A stretch of 64,000 bases of DNA from Acinetobacter bouvetii DSM 14964 = CIP 107468 (GCF_000368865.1 NZ_KB849727.1:601381-665380); one strand, 5' to 3'. Shown: positions 28,432 through 39,621, counted from the stretch's first letter. A program made the numbers and translations. The notes: generated by a model from the sequence alone, not told the origin.

Positions 28432-28506
28432 CCCTGCCCCTCTATCCAATATCACTTAAAAATTAAGCCCATACTAAACAGATCAAGCCGGAAAATAAAT
28501 AGCCTT

Positions 28507-29259
28507 TTACACAGTCAAATAGCCGCCGTCTACGGGTAAAATGCAGCCTGTGACATAGCTGGCGGCATCGGAGCATAAAAATGCCGCCGGCCCGGCCAAT
28601 TCTGCGGGCTGGCCCATGCGGTTCATCGGCACATGTCTTAAATACCCTTCCAAAGCGGCCGGATTAGCCCGCGTTGCCTCAGTCATTGGCGTTTCAATTA
28701 CACCAGGGGCTATCGCATTGACACGAATATTGTATTTTGCCAATTCTGCTGCCAGTGTACGGGTCATTTGCGCCACTGCGCCTTTAGAAATGGCATAAGC
28801 CGTCGCACCCGTTGCAGCCACAAAAGACTGAATAGACGCCACATTGACAATATTGCCTTGGGTCTTTTTCAGCGACTCCAATAAAGCATTGATCAGGTAA
28901 TAGCTGCCTTTAACATTCACATTGATGGTGTCGTCCAAGTCCTTCACCGCGCTTGCCGATTCGAAATTACTGCGGCGTAAAATACCTGCATTATTGATCA
29001 GCACATCAATATCCCCAATAGTGTCATGCACTTCTTTGGCAAAGTTTTGACAGCACTGCTGCTCCGCCACATTTAAGGCAAAGGCATAGGCGCGTCCGCC
29101 TGCTGCCTCAATGTCATTTTTTACATTTTGCAGTTTTTCAAAATTCATATCGGCTACAATCACCGTTGCACCCAGCGCTGCTAAGCTTTTAGCAATGGCT
29201 TCACCATTGCCTTGCGCCGCGCCAGTCACCACAATTTTCTTTTGCGTTAAATTAAACAT
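28507..29259 (-). CDS. Short-chain dehydrogenase/reductase (SDR)
   Basis: A classical NAD(P)-dependent SDR of 250 residues. The cofactor motif TGAAQGNG is at 12-19, NNAG at 89-92, and the catalytic Ser142, Tyr155 and Lys159 in NVASIQS and YAISK. The acidic Asp at the end of strand 2 (IVADMN) favours NAD. I start at 29259 because AAGGAT lies nine bases upstream. Its place between the KstD-like dehydrogenase and the IclR regulators suggests that it oxidises a ring hydroxyl to the ketone used by that flavoenzyme. Confidence 0.9.
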   Translation of the reverse strand: MFNLTQKKIVVTGAAQGNGEAIAKSLAALGATVIVADMNFEKLQNVKNDIEAAGGRAYAFALNVAEQQCCQNFAKEVHDTIGDIDVLINNAGILRRSNFESASAVKDLDDTINVNVKGSYYLINALLESLKKTQGNIVNVASIQSFVAATGATAYAISKGAVAQMTRTLAAELAKYNIRVNAIAPGVIETPMTEATRANPAALEGYLRHVPMNRMGQPAELAGPAAFLCSDAASYVTGCILPVDGGYLTV

Positions 29260-29289
29260 TACACCCATCCTTGTACTTTTTAAGCGCCG

Positions 29290-29493
29290 TTACCCGCTTT
29301 CATTTTTAAATATGTCCTTTACCCAAAAGCGCATCGCTATTTTGAATGAAAAACCAATATCGTGTGAAATATCATCCTGCCACTCTTCACGGCCAAGATC
29401 GCAGTTTTGAATGCTCTTCAAATTTTGGACCTGCAGATCTGCCAGCCCGCGGATTTGCCGCAAATCATCCTGCCGGAACAATCCGCGCAACAT
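29290..29493 (-). CDS. Small orphan protein in the dehydrogenase operon
   Basis: A 67-residue frame starting at an ATG at 29493 with AGAAGG seven bases upstream, and ending 30 bases before the SDR. The frame can extend to a TTG at 29544, giving 84 residues, but an in-frame stop lies just beyond. It is charged and helical in look (MLRGLFRQDDLRQIRGLADL), then a strand-like GFSFKIAMRFWV. I recognise no family. It may be a real small subunit or the remnant of a longer gene. Confidence 0.4.
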   Translation of the reverse strand: MLRGLFRQDDLRQIRGLADLQVQNLKSIQNCDLGREEWQDDISHDIGFSFKIAMRFWVKDIFKNESG

Positions 29494-29611
29494 TTTGATA
29501 CCTTCTGCTTTTGCCGCACCTTGCATCAAAATCTGACTGCCCAATTTGATGATCCATTAGGCGGTCAATAAGGGCTTTCAGCTACATCCTTTGCATACAG
29601 CGCCTGCCCGT

Positions 29612-31354
29612 TTAGACTTCCGCTGTATGTCTGGCCGCTGGCGCTGCTGCAGGATTATTGTCTTTTCCTGTGGCAATAAAGAGCCCTGTTTGATAGCCAA
29701 AAACCAGCGCTGGCCCAAGCGTAATCCCTGCACCTGGATAATTGCCGCCCATGATGCTGGTCGCGTCATTGCCTACCGAATATAAGCCCTCAACTGCTTT
29801 TCCGGATTGATCCAGCACACGGCTGTGACGGTCGACAGGCAAGCCTGCATAAGTGCCAATATCGCCTGGATGCAGTTGCACTGCATAAAATGGGCCCTGC
29901 TCAATGGGTTTTAAGCATGGGTTTGGCATGTGCAGCGGATCGCCTTGATAGCGGTTATAGGCTTTTGAGCCTTTGCCAAAATCCGGGTCTTGACCGATTT
30001 TGGCCAATGGATTGAATGTCTTAATTGTCTCTTCAAGGCCTTTAGCGTCTATACCGCAATTTTTTGCCAGTTCAGCAACCGTATTGCCTTTCTTTAAATA
30101 GCCTGATTGCAGATGCTTGCCAATGGGCAGCGGCTGCGGCGGCACAGAGCCCAATCCATACATCCGTAAGGTTTTACGGTCACAGATCAGCCAGGAAGTA
30201 ATTTGACCATCAATGTTGGCGCCATTCATCATCCCTTGAACAAAATCATGATAAGAATTGGCTTCATTGACAAAACGCTTGCCCAGCTTATTCACTGCAA
30301 TCACCCCCGGCTTAGCGCGGTCAATAAAATGCGGCATGACGCCTGTTGTGCCGTCTTTGCGCTTAACCAATGACACTGGCGCCCAAGCAGCAGCATTCGG
30401 CAAATCAGTATCTACAGCAACATTTAATTTTTCCGTCATGGCAATACTGTCGCCTGTATTGGTTTCAGTAGTCGGCGACCAATGTTCTAAACCTGTCGGC
30501 GTATGTCCATACAGGCGTTTTCGCAATTCAACATTGTGCGGAAACCCGCCTGCGGCTAAAACTACAGCCTTAGAGGCATTCAGCCTAATCTTCTGATCGC
30601 CGGACTGGGCAATAAGCCCTGCAATTTTACCGTTTTCCAAGATCAGTTCTTTAGCCGCGGTATCTACCAATACTGGAATATTTAAATCTAATGCTGTTCT
30701 CGCTAAACGTCCTGCCAATGCATTGCCATTGGTCAGCAGCATGCCGCGTCCATACTTCATGCATTCGGCAAAGTGCGTTGAAAAGCGCTTGATGGTATAA
30801 ATAGCCGACTCTAAAGAACGCGTGGCTTTCATAAAGTGGCGCAAGTCTGCACCTGAACCAATCATCATGCCAAAGACCGTCAGTTCTGGCAAAGGCGGTT
30901 CCAGCAAAGCCAAACGCTCACCTAGCTCACGCGCATCAAACGGGCGTGTCACCATAGAACGTCCGCCCTGCATCGCGCCCGGCGCTTCTGCATGATAATC
31001 AGGAAAAGTTAAAGGCATATCAAACTGTACAGCGGTTTTCTTGGTAAAAAAATCTACAGCATCAAAACAGTGATGAACAAATGAATCAACTCGGGCTTCG
31101 TTATAAGCAGCGCCGCCTTCATGCTTTAAATATGCTTTGACCGCTTCTGGAGAATCCTCATGACCATAGTTTTTACCCAGCTGTGTGCACGGCACCCATA
31201 GCCAGCCGCCCGAGCGCGCCGTTGTACCGCCATAATTTTTAGACTTTTCAATGACTGCGACATTTAAACCCAATAGTTTTGCTGTAATTGCAGTTGCCAT
31301 GCCTGATGCGCCAGAACCGACCACCACGACATCAAAATCAAAATTCTTTTCCAT
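29612..31354 (-). CDS. KstD-like FAD-dependent ring dehydrogenase
   Basis: A flavoprotein of about 580 residues from the fumarate-reductase/3-ketosteroid-dehydrogenase family, which introduces C=C bonds next to a ring ketone. It has VVVGSGASGMATAITA at the N-terminus, the GGTTARSGGWLWVP segment and the C-terminal FAD/substrate motif GNDATSIMGGNYPGAGITLG typical of KstD. The ATG at 31354 has GGGAG six bases upstream. The first ATG at 31402 directly abuts an operator-like box and is less likely. Steroid genes are absent here; a cyclohexanone-type substrate fits better (inference). Confidence 0.88.
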   Translation of the reverse strand: MEKNFDFDVVVVGSGASGMATAITAKLLGLNVAVIEKSKNYGGTTARSGGWLWVPCTQLGKNYGHEDSPEAVKAYLKHEGGAAYNEARVDSFVHHCFDAVDFFTKKTAVQFDMPLTFPDYHAEAPGAMQGGRSMVTRPFDARELGERLALLEPPLPELTVFGMMIGSGADLRHFMKATRSLESAIYTIKRFSTHFAECMKYGRGMLLTNGNALAGRLARTALDLNIPVLVDTAAKELILENGKIAGLIAQSGDQKIRLNASKAVVLAAGGFPHNVELRKRLYGHTPTGLEHWSPTTETNTGDSIAMTEKLNVAVDTDLPNAAAWAPVSLVKRKDGTTGVMPHFIDRAKPGVIAVNKLGKRFVNEANSYHDFVQGMMNGANIDGQITSWLICDRKTLRMYGLGSVPPQPLPIGKHLQSGYLKKGNTVAELAKNCGIDAKGLEETIKTFNPLAKIGQDPDFGKGSKAYNRYQGDPLHMPNPCLKPIEQGPFYAVQLHPGDIGTYAGLPVDRHSRVLDQSGKAVEGLYSVGNDATSIMGGNYPGAGITLGPALVFGYQTGLFIATGKDNNPAAAPAARHTAEV

Positions 31355-31404
31355 GTTCACTCCCGAGAACGCTGCTTGATCCTTTAAAGCATTGCTTGCC
31401 ATAT

Positions 31405-31420
31405 AGTTAAGATATTAATT
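31405..31420 (-). promoter_or_regulatory. HpaR-type operator candidate 4 (dehydrogenase operon)
   Basis: AGTTAAGATATTAATT lies about 50 bases upstream of the KstD-like start. It differs from the hpaG1 palindrome in three positions. It ties this operon to HpaR control. Confidence 0.55.
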
Positions 31421-31464
31421 ATAAATTATCCTATTAGCAAGTATTTTACTTTTGTTTAATTTGT

Positions 31465-31491
31465 ATAAAAAAACTGCCGCAGCAGTTTTTA
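31465..31491 (-). terminator. Terminator after the C1 reductase gene
   Basis: A stem AAAAACTGC / GCAGTTTTT with a CGC loop and flanking A/T runs lies 15 bases after the reductase stop. It separates the hydroxylase operon from the dehydrogenase operon. Confidence 0.85.
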
Positions 31492-31505
31492 GCTAAAATC
31501 AATTT

Positions 31506-33741
<2,236 letters not shown>

Positions 33742-33954
33742 ATCAAACTTTCCTTTTTACTTTATGTCTTCATCAATGAGGACACTGAGCGCTTCAATTC
33801 CTTACATAGCAGGAAATACTGCTGGGCTGACCTTATTATTCAAGAATGTTCAGCAAACTTTAATGTATTTTCCCGACTTTAATTGGCACTTTTCAAATTA
33901 TACATATAATAATTATTTTCCAATAGGATAATTTTATACTTTAGCCGCAACAGC
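33742..33954. promoter_or_regulatory. C2-C1 promoter region
   Basis: About 210 AT-rich bases upstream of the C2 gene. I looked for the AGTTAAyATATTAACT palindrome and did not find it. The nearest AT-rich dyad is TTATACATATAA near 33898-33909. Activation by the AraC-type HpaA, as for E. coli hpaBC, is the likely alternative. Confidence 0.4.
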
Positions 33955-33985
33955 AAAAAAGCCTCTGAATATTCAGAGGCTTTTT
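33955..33985. terminator. Bidirectional terminator after the TetR gene
   Basis: A long perfect palindrome (AAAAAAGCCTCTGAAT and its complement) with T5 lies 55 bases after the tetR-type gene stop on the minus strand. Confidence 0.9.
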
Positions 33986-34040
33986 AGTCCGGATATAGGC
34001 TTTATACCGGTTTAATGGGGCGATATAAGCTATGCAGCAA

Positions 34041-34664
34041 TCAGCACGGCGTAGATGCGCTGCAGAAAATATTGCGGATATTGATTTCAAACAGCGTACG
34101 GATATTCTGCGCCTGATGCGGTGACAAGATGCCGTTATGCACAATCCCCATCCAAATGGGCGCAAGAATCAGCACGGTTAAAATTTCCGGCTGGCTGTCT
34201 GGCGGCAGCTCTTTACGGTCGATGGCGATCTGAATTAATTTTTGCAGCTCAACTTGACCGGGCTGATAAATTTTCTGTTCATATAATTCACGGATATGTT
34301 CAAAATTTTTGCCCTCACTTAAAACCAAACGGGCAATATTGGCGCGCCCTGCAGATTCGATATTGTCAATCGCAGGCAGCATTTGCTGCAAAATAAACGC
34401 AGCAACACTGACATTATCTGTCAGCTCATTGCTTTGGATCGGGTGATAAGTATCTTCAATCAGATAATCAATCACCCCTTCAAACAATTTTTCTTTGGTT
34501 TCAAAATATGAATAAATCGTGCCTTTGCCCACACCTGCAGAAACCGCAATTGAGGCAATTTTACTGTTGGCATACCCCAATTGATTAAATTCATTTAAGG
34601 CTGCAAGCGTAATTCTTTTACGGGTTTCAGCGGTTTTTTCTACTGAAGGGCTGCGTTTTTTCAT
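34041..34664 (-). CDS. TetR/AcrR-family repressor
   Basis: A 207-residue regulator. The N-terminal helix-turn-helix is typical (RKRITLAALNEFNQLGYANSKIASIAVSAGVGKGTIYSYF read in parts). The C-terminal part is an all-helical ligand domain with a TetR_C-like GRANIARLVLSEG. It is divergent from an MFS exporter gene with 90 bases between, and the gap has two dyad sites, so it almost certainly represses both genes and is released by a compound the exporter removes. Confidence 0.9.
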   Translation of the reverse strand: MKKRSPSVEKTAETRKRITLAALNEFNQLGYANSKIASIAVSAGVGKGTIYSYFETKEKLFEGVIDYLIEDTYHPIQSNELTDNVSVAAFILQQMLPAIDNIESAGRANIARLVLSEGKNFEHIRELYEQKIYQPGQVELQKLIQIAIDRKELPPDSQPEILTVLILAPIWMGIVHNGILSPHQAQNIRTLFEINIRNIFCSASTPC

Positions 34665-34696
34665 GCCTTAAATCATCCTGAAGCAAAAAACAAAAT

Positions 34697-34738
34697 TGAC
34701 CTAAAAGTCATTTTTAAATAAAATCGACCCACTGGTCA
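34697..34738. promoter_or_regulatory. Paired TetR operator candidates
   Basis: Two dyads, TGACCTAAAAGTCA at 34697-34710 and CGACCCACTGGTCA at 34725-34738, share the pattern GACC-N4-(G/A)GTC. Their centres are 28 bases apart, and both lie between the divergent TetR and MFS starts. Confidence 0.6.
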
Positions 34739-34754
34739 CTTTAAAGTATCTCTC

Positions 34755-35945
34755 ATGCAGCCTTCCGCCACATATTTGGAATACATCATACTGTGTTTAT
34801 GCCTTTGTTTGGGAGCTTTAAGCACGGCGCTTGCCAGCCCGCTGTATTCAATTTATGCAGAAACATGGCATATCAGCACCACAGAAATTGGCTATGCGTT
34901 TATTGCCTATATGTTTGGTGTCGTCTTCAGCTTATTATTTTTAAACAGCCTCAGCGCAAAATACGGCTATAAAAAAACCGTGATGGCTGGCCTTGCCATC
35001 AGCATCGCTGCACTGGCGTATTCAGCTTTAGCGGACAGCATTGTGCATTTATGCGCTGCCCGTTTTCTGATTGGCATTTCATCTGGCCTGCTGTCTACTG
35101 CCACCCTTATTGGCCTTGCACAAAAATATCCTTTTAAGCGTAAAGAAAATGCTGGAAAAATCGCCTCCATGCTGACTGTCTTTGGCTTTGGCCTCGGCCC
35201 ACTCATTGGCGGACTGCTCGCAGACCATACCCATTCTCCACTTAGCACCCCCTATTGGATGATTGCCGCCGCCTCCATCGCAGTACTTTGCACCTGCCCG
35301 CTCATAAAATACCGCCACCAGCCGCCTGCAGCTGAGAAAAAGGCATCGATTTGGAATATTCCAGCCATGCCGCTGCATCAAAAAATTTTCTTTCCGTGCG
35401 CAATGACGGCAATCTGCTGTTTTAGCATGTTTAGCCTCTATGCTGCGCTTGCAGGCACATTTATGAAAGAACTTCCTCTGCCGCAATCTGCGACTTTAAC
35501 CGGTATATCTATATCCATCATTCTATTCATTTCCACTTTGACCCAATTCATGTTCAAAGGCTTGAAAGAATCTACCAGCATGATGATTGGCTTGGTATTA
35601 ACAGCGTTCGGCTGCATCTCCTTAATGATGGCGCAGTATACGCATCTGAACTTCTGGCTGATCAGCAGCATTTTATCAGTCGGCATTGGCCATGGCCTGT
35701 CTTTAAGCCCATCCTACTATTTGGTTGGATTAATTTCTCAAAAAGAAAAACCGGCGATATTCTCGACCTTTCTGCTATTAGGCTACCAAGGCACTATTTG
35801 GCCGGTGCTGCTGTCCAGCATGCTGATTGACCATTTCGGCATTATGGTTTCGCTGGCGGTATTTTCGCTGCTGATCATCTTTGCTGTAATTTGGGTGCTG
35901 ACTCATCTGCAGTCGATTCAGCAGCGCAAGACCCAAAGCGCTTAA
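34755..35945 (+). CDS. MFS transporter controlled by TetR
   Basis: An inner-membrane transporter of 396 residues with about 12 hydrophobic segments. The loop after helix 2 (SAKYGYKKTVMAGLA) and the LIGISSGLLSTATLIGLAQKY segment are MFS-typical. It is divergent from the TetR gene and shares its operators. It sits inside the 4-HPA island but has no HpaR-type box, so it may remove a toxic aromatic rather than import the growth substrate. Substrate unknown. Confidence 0.85.
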   Translation: MQPSATYLEYIILCLCLCLGALSTALASPLYSIYAETWHISTTEIGYAFIAYMFGVVFSLLFLNSLSAKYGYKKTVMAGLAISIAALAYSALADSIVHLCAARFLIGISSGLLSTATLIGLAQKYPFKRKENAGKIASMLTVFGFGLGPLIGGLLADHTHSPLSTPYWMIAAASIAVLCTCPLIKYRHQPPAAEKKASIWNIPAMPLHQKIFFPCAMTAICCFSMFSLYAALAGTFMKELPLPQSATLTGISISIILFISTLTQFMFKGLKESTSMMIGLVLTAFGCISLMMAQYTHLNFWLISSILSVGIGHGLSLSPSYYLVGLISQKEKPAIFSTFLLLGYQGTIWPVLLSSMLIDHFGIMVSLAVFSLLIIFAVIWVLTHLQSIQQRKTQSA

Positions 35946-35971
35946 TCATTCACTTTCATAGACTGAAGCGT

Positions 35972-36000
35972 AAAAAAACTGGGACTGGCCCAGCTTTTTT
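35972..36000. terminator. Bidirectional terminator
   Basis: AAAAAAACTGGGACTGGCCCAGCTTTTTT forms a stem CTGGG..CCCAG with A and T tracts, here split: the stem is AAACTGGG / CCCAGTTT-like with one mismatch. It lies between two convergent MFS genes. Confidence 0.75.
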
Positions 36001-36032
36001 AGATGTGCATATCACATTGAAATAGTGCCGAT

Positions 36033-37427
36033 TTACTTGCTATAGGCATGTTCACTCTTATTTTTCCCGATGCTGAATGCCGATTCGTTTTGCAAATCTT
36101 CATATTCAGGCCCCAAAGGAATACCGGAACGGTCGCGCAAAATTAGGGTAGCTCCTAATCCAATCAAGGTCATTGCGGCTAAATAAAAGGCAACAGCGGC
36201 CGTACTGCCAGTCATGCTGATCAGCCAAGATGCAATGAGCGGAGAAAATGCGCCGCCCAAAATCGCGCCTATGGCATAAGAAATGGAAACGCCAGAAAAG
36301 CGGATGGATGCAGGAAATAATTCTGAATAAAACGCAGCCTGAGCGCCATAAGTCATGCCAATACCAATAGACAAAAAGCACAGCCCGAAAGAGACCGACC
36401 AAATAGTGCCCATATTGACTAAAGGAAATAGCGCCAGCACACCGAACAGCTGCACAATAAAACCAATAATATAAGTATTGCGGCGGCCAATTTTGTCCGA
36501 TAAACCGCCTGAAATCCATGTAAACAGCAGCCATACTGCAGCGGAAACCGTGACGCTGATTAAAATTGGCGTTCTTGGCAATGTCAAAGGCCCATCTGGA
36601 TTGGTGGTATAGTTTTGAATAAAGCCGCCTGTGGTCATATAGCCAATCGCGCTATTGCCAGCAAACACCAGCGCCGCTGTAATCACCAGCCAAAAATGGT
36701 TTTTGAATAAATCCATAACTGGGGTTTTAGACGCTGAGCCGCGCTCTTTAATTTCTTCAAAAACTGGACTTTCTTCAACTGCCTTGCGCATCCAATGCCC
36801 CACAAACAGCAGCACAATGCTGAACAGGAAAGGGAATCGCCAGCCCCATTCTAAAAAGGCATCACCAGGAGCAATCACACCGCTCATCAATGCAAACATG
36901 CCTGATGCTAAAAGCAGGCCCAATGGAACACCTATTTGCGGAAATGAGCCAAAACGTCCGCGCTTATGTACTGGCGCATGTTCAACCGCCATTAATACGG
37001 CACCGCCCCATTCACCGCCTGCAGACAGACCTTGAATAATCCGCAGCAGTAAAAGCAAGATGGGCGCCCACAATCCAATGCTGTCATAGGTTGGCAATAA
37101 GCCAATCAGCGCTGTAGACAATCCCATGCAGATAAGCGTGACCACTAAAATTGCGCGGCGGCCGATTTTATCGCCAAAATGTCCCGCCAAAAATGCACCC
37201 AGCGGCCGGAACAAAAAGCTCAATCCAACCGTGGCAAAAGCCAGCAATGTGCCCAGCGTATGGCCTGCTGGCGCAAAAAATAATTGAGTAAATACGAGGC
37301 CTGCGGCCGCCGCATAAATAAAAAAGTCATACCATTCAATGGTCGTGCCAATAATTGTTGCAAAGGCAACTTTACGGTCATTCGCAGACATTTTGCCGCT
37401 ATCTTGAACAGCATGTGCTGTAGACAT
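36033..37427 (-). CDS. MFS metabolite:H+ symporter (MHS family)
   Basis: An inner-membrane symporter of 464 residues in the sugar-porter-like MHS group (ShiA/ProP/KgtP type). The signature IIGTTIEWYDFFIYAAAAGL begins helix 1, and GHFGDKIGRRAILVVTL spans the loop after helix 2. The group carries dicarboxylates, betaine, shikimate and aromatic acids. It lies between the hydroxylase genes and the end of the hpa operon, so a carboxylate of this pathway is plausible. A 58-residue gene just upstream is probably co-transcribed. Confidence 0.9.
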   Translation of the reverse strand: MSTAHAVQDSGKMSANDRKVAFATIIGTTIEWYDFFIYAAAAGLVFTQLFFAPAGHTLGTLLAFATVGLSFLFRPLGAFLAGHFGDKIGRRAILVVTLICMGLSTALIGLLPTYDSIGLWAPILLLLLRIIQGLSAGGEWGGAVLMAVEHAPVHKRGRFGSFPQIGVPLGLLLASGMFALMSGVIAPGDAFLEWGWRFPFLFSIVLLFVGHWMRKAVEESPVFEEIKERGSASKTPVMDLFKNHFWLVITAALVFAGNSAIGYMTTGGFIQNYTTNPDGPLTLPRTPILISVTVSAAVWLLFTWISGGLSDKIGRRNTYIIGFIVQLFGVLALFPLVNMGTIWSVSFGLCFLSIGIGMTYGAQAAFYSELFPASIRFSGVSISYAIGAILGGAFSPLIASWLISMTGSTAAVAFYLAAMTLIGLGATLILRDRSGIPLGPEYEDLQNESAFSIGKNKSEHAYSK

Positions 37428-37567
37428 GAGATGTCCCTCTCGAAAGGCTGATAAAGATCAGGATGAGAAAATCCATCCAGCAAAAATGAATCTGCCGGCT
37501 CATCACTGTTTTAATTCGGATTCTATGCGGGATAAGGAAATCGCTTTCCTTTAAAAGAAACAGCGGC

Positions 37568-37744
37568 TTAGCGCATTTTAAGCTGTGAGCTGACCCAGCG
37601 TTTAACCGCTGCATATAGGCTGGCCAGCGGATAAATAGCTGGAAATGGCGCATCAGGATAATAGTGCCGCAGCAGCTCTGGAGTTAATGCTTCATGCATG
37701 CGGACCGTTTGCGCTGCATCAAAATCTGTAATGTGATTTTCCAT
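37568..37744 (-). CDS. Small protein upstream of the MHS transporter
   Basis: A 58-residue frame from the ATG at 37744, preceded by AGGGAT seven bases upstream. It begins MENHITDFDAAQTVRMHEAL and ends with a mildly amphipathic helix, AIYPLASLYAAVKRWVSS. No family is recognised. It lies 140 bases before the transporter on the same strand and may be an accessory peptide; the frame to 37783 is a less likely longer form. Confidence 0.5.
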   Translation of the reverse strand: MENHITDFDAAQTVRMHEALTPELLRHYYPDAPFPAIYPLASLYAAVKRWVSSQLKMR

Positions 37745-38172
37745 AATCAAATCCCTGCTTTTTCCTTGGATAACCTTATCCATGTCTATTTTTTAAATGA
37801 TCTTCGATGTGCAATAAAGGTACTAAATTCAGTTTAAATTGCACTTTCCATGATCCGTATTTATCTCATTTTAAATCATCAAGTTGCTGACAGCTTAAAG
37901 GATAATTTTGTATTTAAAATAACACATATATCAAGTGAAACTTATAGTAAATTAGCGCACTTTAAACGGATGCACCAGCATCAGCACAACCCGCTGTATC
38001 TGTTGAAAATGCGTCTGATAAAACTGCTGCCAGCGATCTGCTTGGAAATCTGCCAATACACATGCATATTGCTCAAACCAAATGCTGAAAAACTGCTGCG
38101 GCACATGCAGTGAAAGAAAAAAAGGACCCGAAGATCCTTATTTTGAATATCAATATGAAATGCAGTTCAGGC
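37745..38172. other. Intergenic region after the hpa operon
   Basis: About 430 bases. It contains the terminator of the hpa operon (about 38119-38142) and the promoter of the small-protein/MHS unit. The 87-codon plus frame at 37850-38113 has no ribosome site or family resemblance and is taken as chance. Confidence 0.5.
38112..38140 (-). terminator. Terminator of the hpa meta-cleavage operon
   Basis: On the minus strand AAGGA pairs with TCCTT around an 8-base loop containing CTTCGGG, followed by a T7 run. It lies 33 bases after the semialdehyde dehydrogenase stop. Confidence 0.75.
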
Positions 38173-39621
38173 TTAGATGCCCATGCACATGTATTTAATT
38201 TCCATGTAGTCTTCAATACCGTATTTCGAACCTTCACGGCCTGAACCAGATTCTTTAATCCCGCCAAATGGCGCGACTTCTGTTGAAATTAAACCTTCGT
38301 TAATCCCGACCATACCGTACTCAAGCGCTTCACCGATTTTCCAAGCGCGGCTCAGGCTTTCAGTATAGATGTACGATGCCAAACCAAATTCTGTGTCATT
38401 GGCCATCTGAATTGCTTCGGCATCTGTACTGAATTTAAAGACTGGTGCAAGCGGTGCAAAAGTTTCATCTTTCGCCACCAGCATGTCTTGAGTTACACCT
38501 GACAATACGGTTGGTTCAAAGAAAGTATGCCCCAAGACATGACGCTTGCCGCCAGCAACAATTTTGGCGCCTTTGCCAACAGCATCAGCAATGTGCTCTT
38601 CAATTTTATCTACCGATTTTTCATTAATCAGCGGGCCTTGTTCCGCACCCTGTTCAAATGCTGGCGCAACTTTCAGCTTGTTCACTTCTGCAACCAGCTT
38701 TTCAAGGAAGGCGTCATGAATGCTTTCATGCACCAATACACGGTTGGTGCATACACAAGTTTGGCCTGAGTTACGGAATTTAGAAGCAATCGCGCCCTGC
38801 ACCGCTTTGTCCAAGTCAGCATCTTCAAACACAATAAATGGCGCGTTGCCGCCCAATTCCATGCTGACTTTTTTCATGGTGCTTGAGCACTGTTCCATCA
38901 GCAGTTTGCCGACTTGCGTTGAACCTGTGAAGGATACTTTTTTCACCGCCGGATGCGTGGTTAATACGCCGCCAATTTCACGAGAACTGCCTGTTACCAC
39001 ATTCACCACGCCTTTAGGAATGCCAGCCTGTTCTGCCAAAGCCACCAACGCCAAAGCTGATAAAGGTGTTTCAGACGCCGGTTTAATAATCACCGTACAG
39101 CCTGCAGCCAATGCTGGACCCACCTTACGGGTAATCATGGCGTTGGGGAAATTCCACGGCGTAATGGCTGCCACAACGCCCACAGGCTGTTTAATCACAA
39201 CTAAGCGACGGCCTTGTTTGTCATGGGGAATCACATCGCCATAAGTACGTTTTGCTTCTTCTGCAAACCATTCAATAAAGCTTGCGCCATACAAAATTTC
39301 ACCGCGGCTTTCGGTAATAGGCTTGCCTTGCTCTGTACTTAAAATGATAGCTAGATCTTCTTGGTTTTCCACAATCAGATTGAACCAAGTACGTAACAAT
39401 GCTGAGCGCTCTTTCGCTGTTTTTTGTTTCCAGCCTTCCAGTGCAGCTTCAGCAGCTTGTACAGCCTGCTCGACTTGTGCAGCAGATACGCTTGGCACAC
39501 GGCCAATAATTTCATCTGTTGCTGGGTTGGTGACCGGCAAACTTTTACCGTCATCTGCATCCAGCCATTGGCCGTTAATATAAACTTGCTGTTTCAGCAA
39601 TTCAGAATTTTTGAGCTGCAT
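38173..39621 (-). CDS. gabD: Succinate-semialdehyde dehydrogenase
   Basis: An NAD(P)-dependent aldehyde dehydrogenase of 482 residues, the GabD length. It has ITPWNFPNAMITRK, the catalytic Glu in SMELGGNAPF and the catalytic Cys in NSGQTCVCTNR; the Cys-x-Cys pair is the redox switch typical of GabD. In this operon it oxidises the succinate semialdehyde released by HpaI to succinate for the TCA cycle. It is the last gene of the hpa operon, 11 bases after hpaI. Confidence 0.92.
   Translation of the reverse strand: MQLKNSELLKQQVYINGQWLDADDGKSLPVTNPATDEIIGRVPSVSAAQVEQAVQAAEAALEGWKQKTAKERSALLRTWFNLIVENQEDLAIILSTEQGKPITESRGEILYGASFIEWFAEEAKRTYGDVIPHDKQGRRLVVIKQPVGVVAAITPWNFPNAMITRKVGPALAAGCTVIIKPASETPLSALALVALAEQAGIPKGVVNVVTGSSREIGGVLTTHPAVKKVSFTGSTQVGKLLMEQCSSTMKKVSMELGGNAPFIVFEDADLDKAVQGAIASKFRNSGQTCVCTNRVLVHESIHDAFLEKLVAEVNKLKVAPAFEQGAEQGPLINEKSVDKIEEHIADAVGKGAKIVAGGKRHVLGHTFFEPTVLSGVTQDMLVAKDETFAPLAPVFKFSTDAEAIQMANDTEFGLASYIYTESLSRAWKIGEALEYGMVGINEGLISTEVAPFGGIKESGSGREGSKYGIEDYMEIKYMCMGI

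Noticed and set aside
29612..31354. Steroid degradation locus suggested by the KstD-like protein
   Set aside because: None of the usual steroid genes (kshA, hsaC, mce and others) is present; regulators and neighbours belong to 4-HPA catabolism.
33742..33954. HpaR-type box before the C2 oxygenase gene
   Set aside because: AT-rich dyads there (for example TTATACATATAA) lack the GTTAA half-sites of the shared palindrome.
37850..38113. 87-codon plus-strand frame after the hpa operon
   Set aside because: No ribosome site, no recognisable family, and it runs into the operon terminator from the opposite side.
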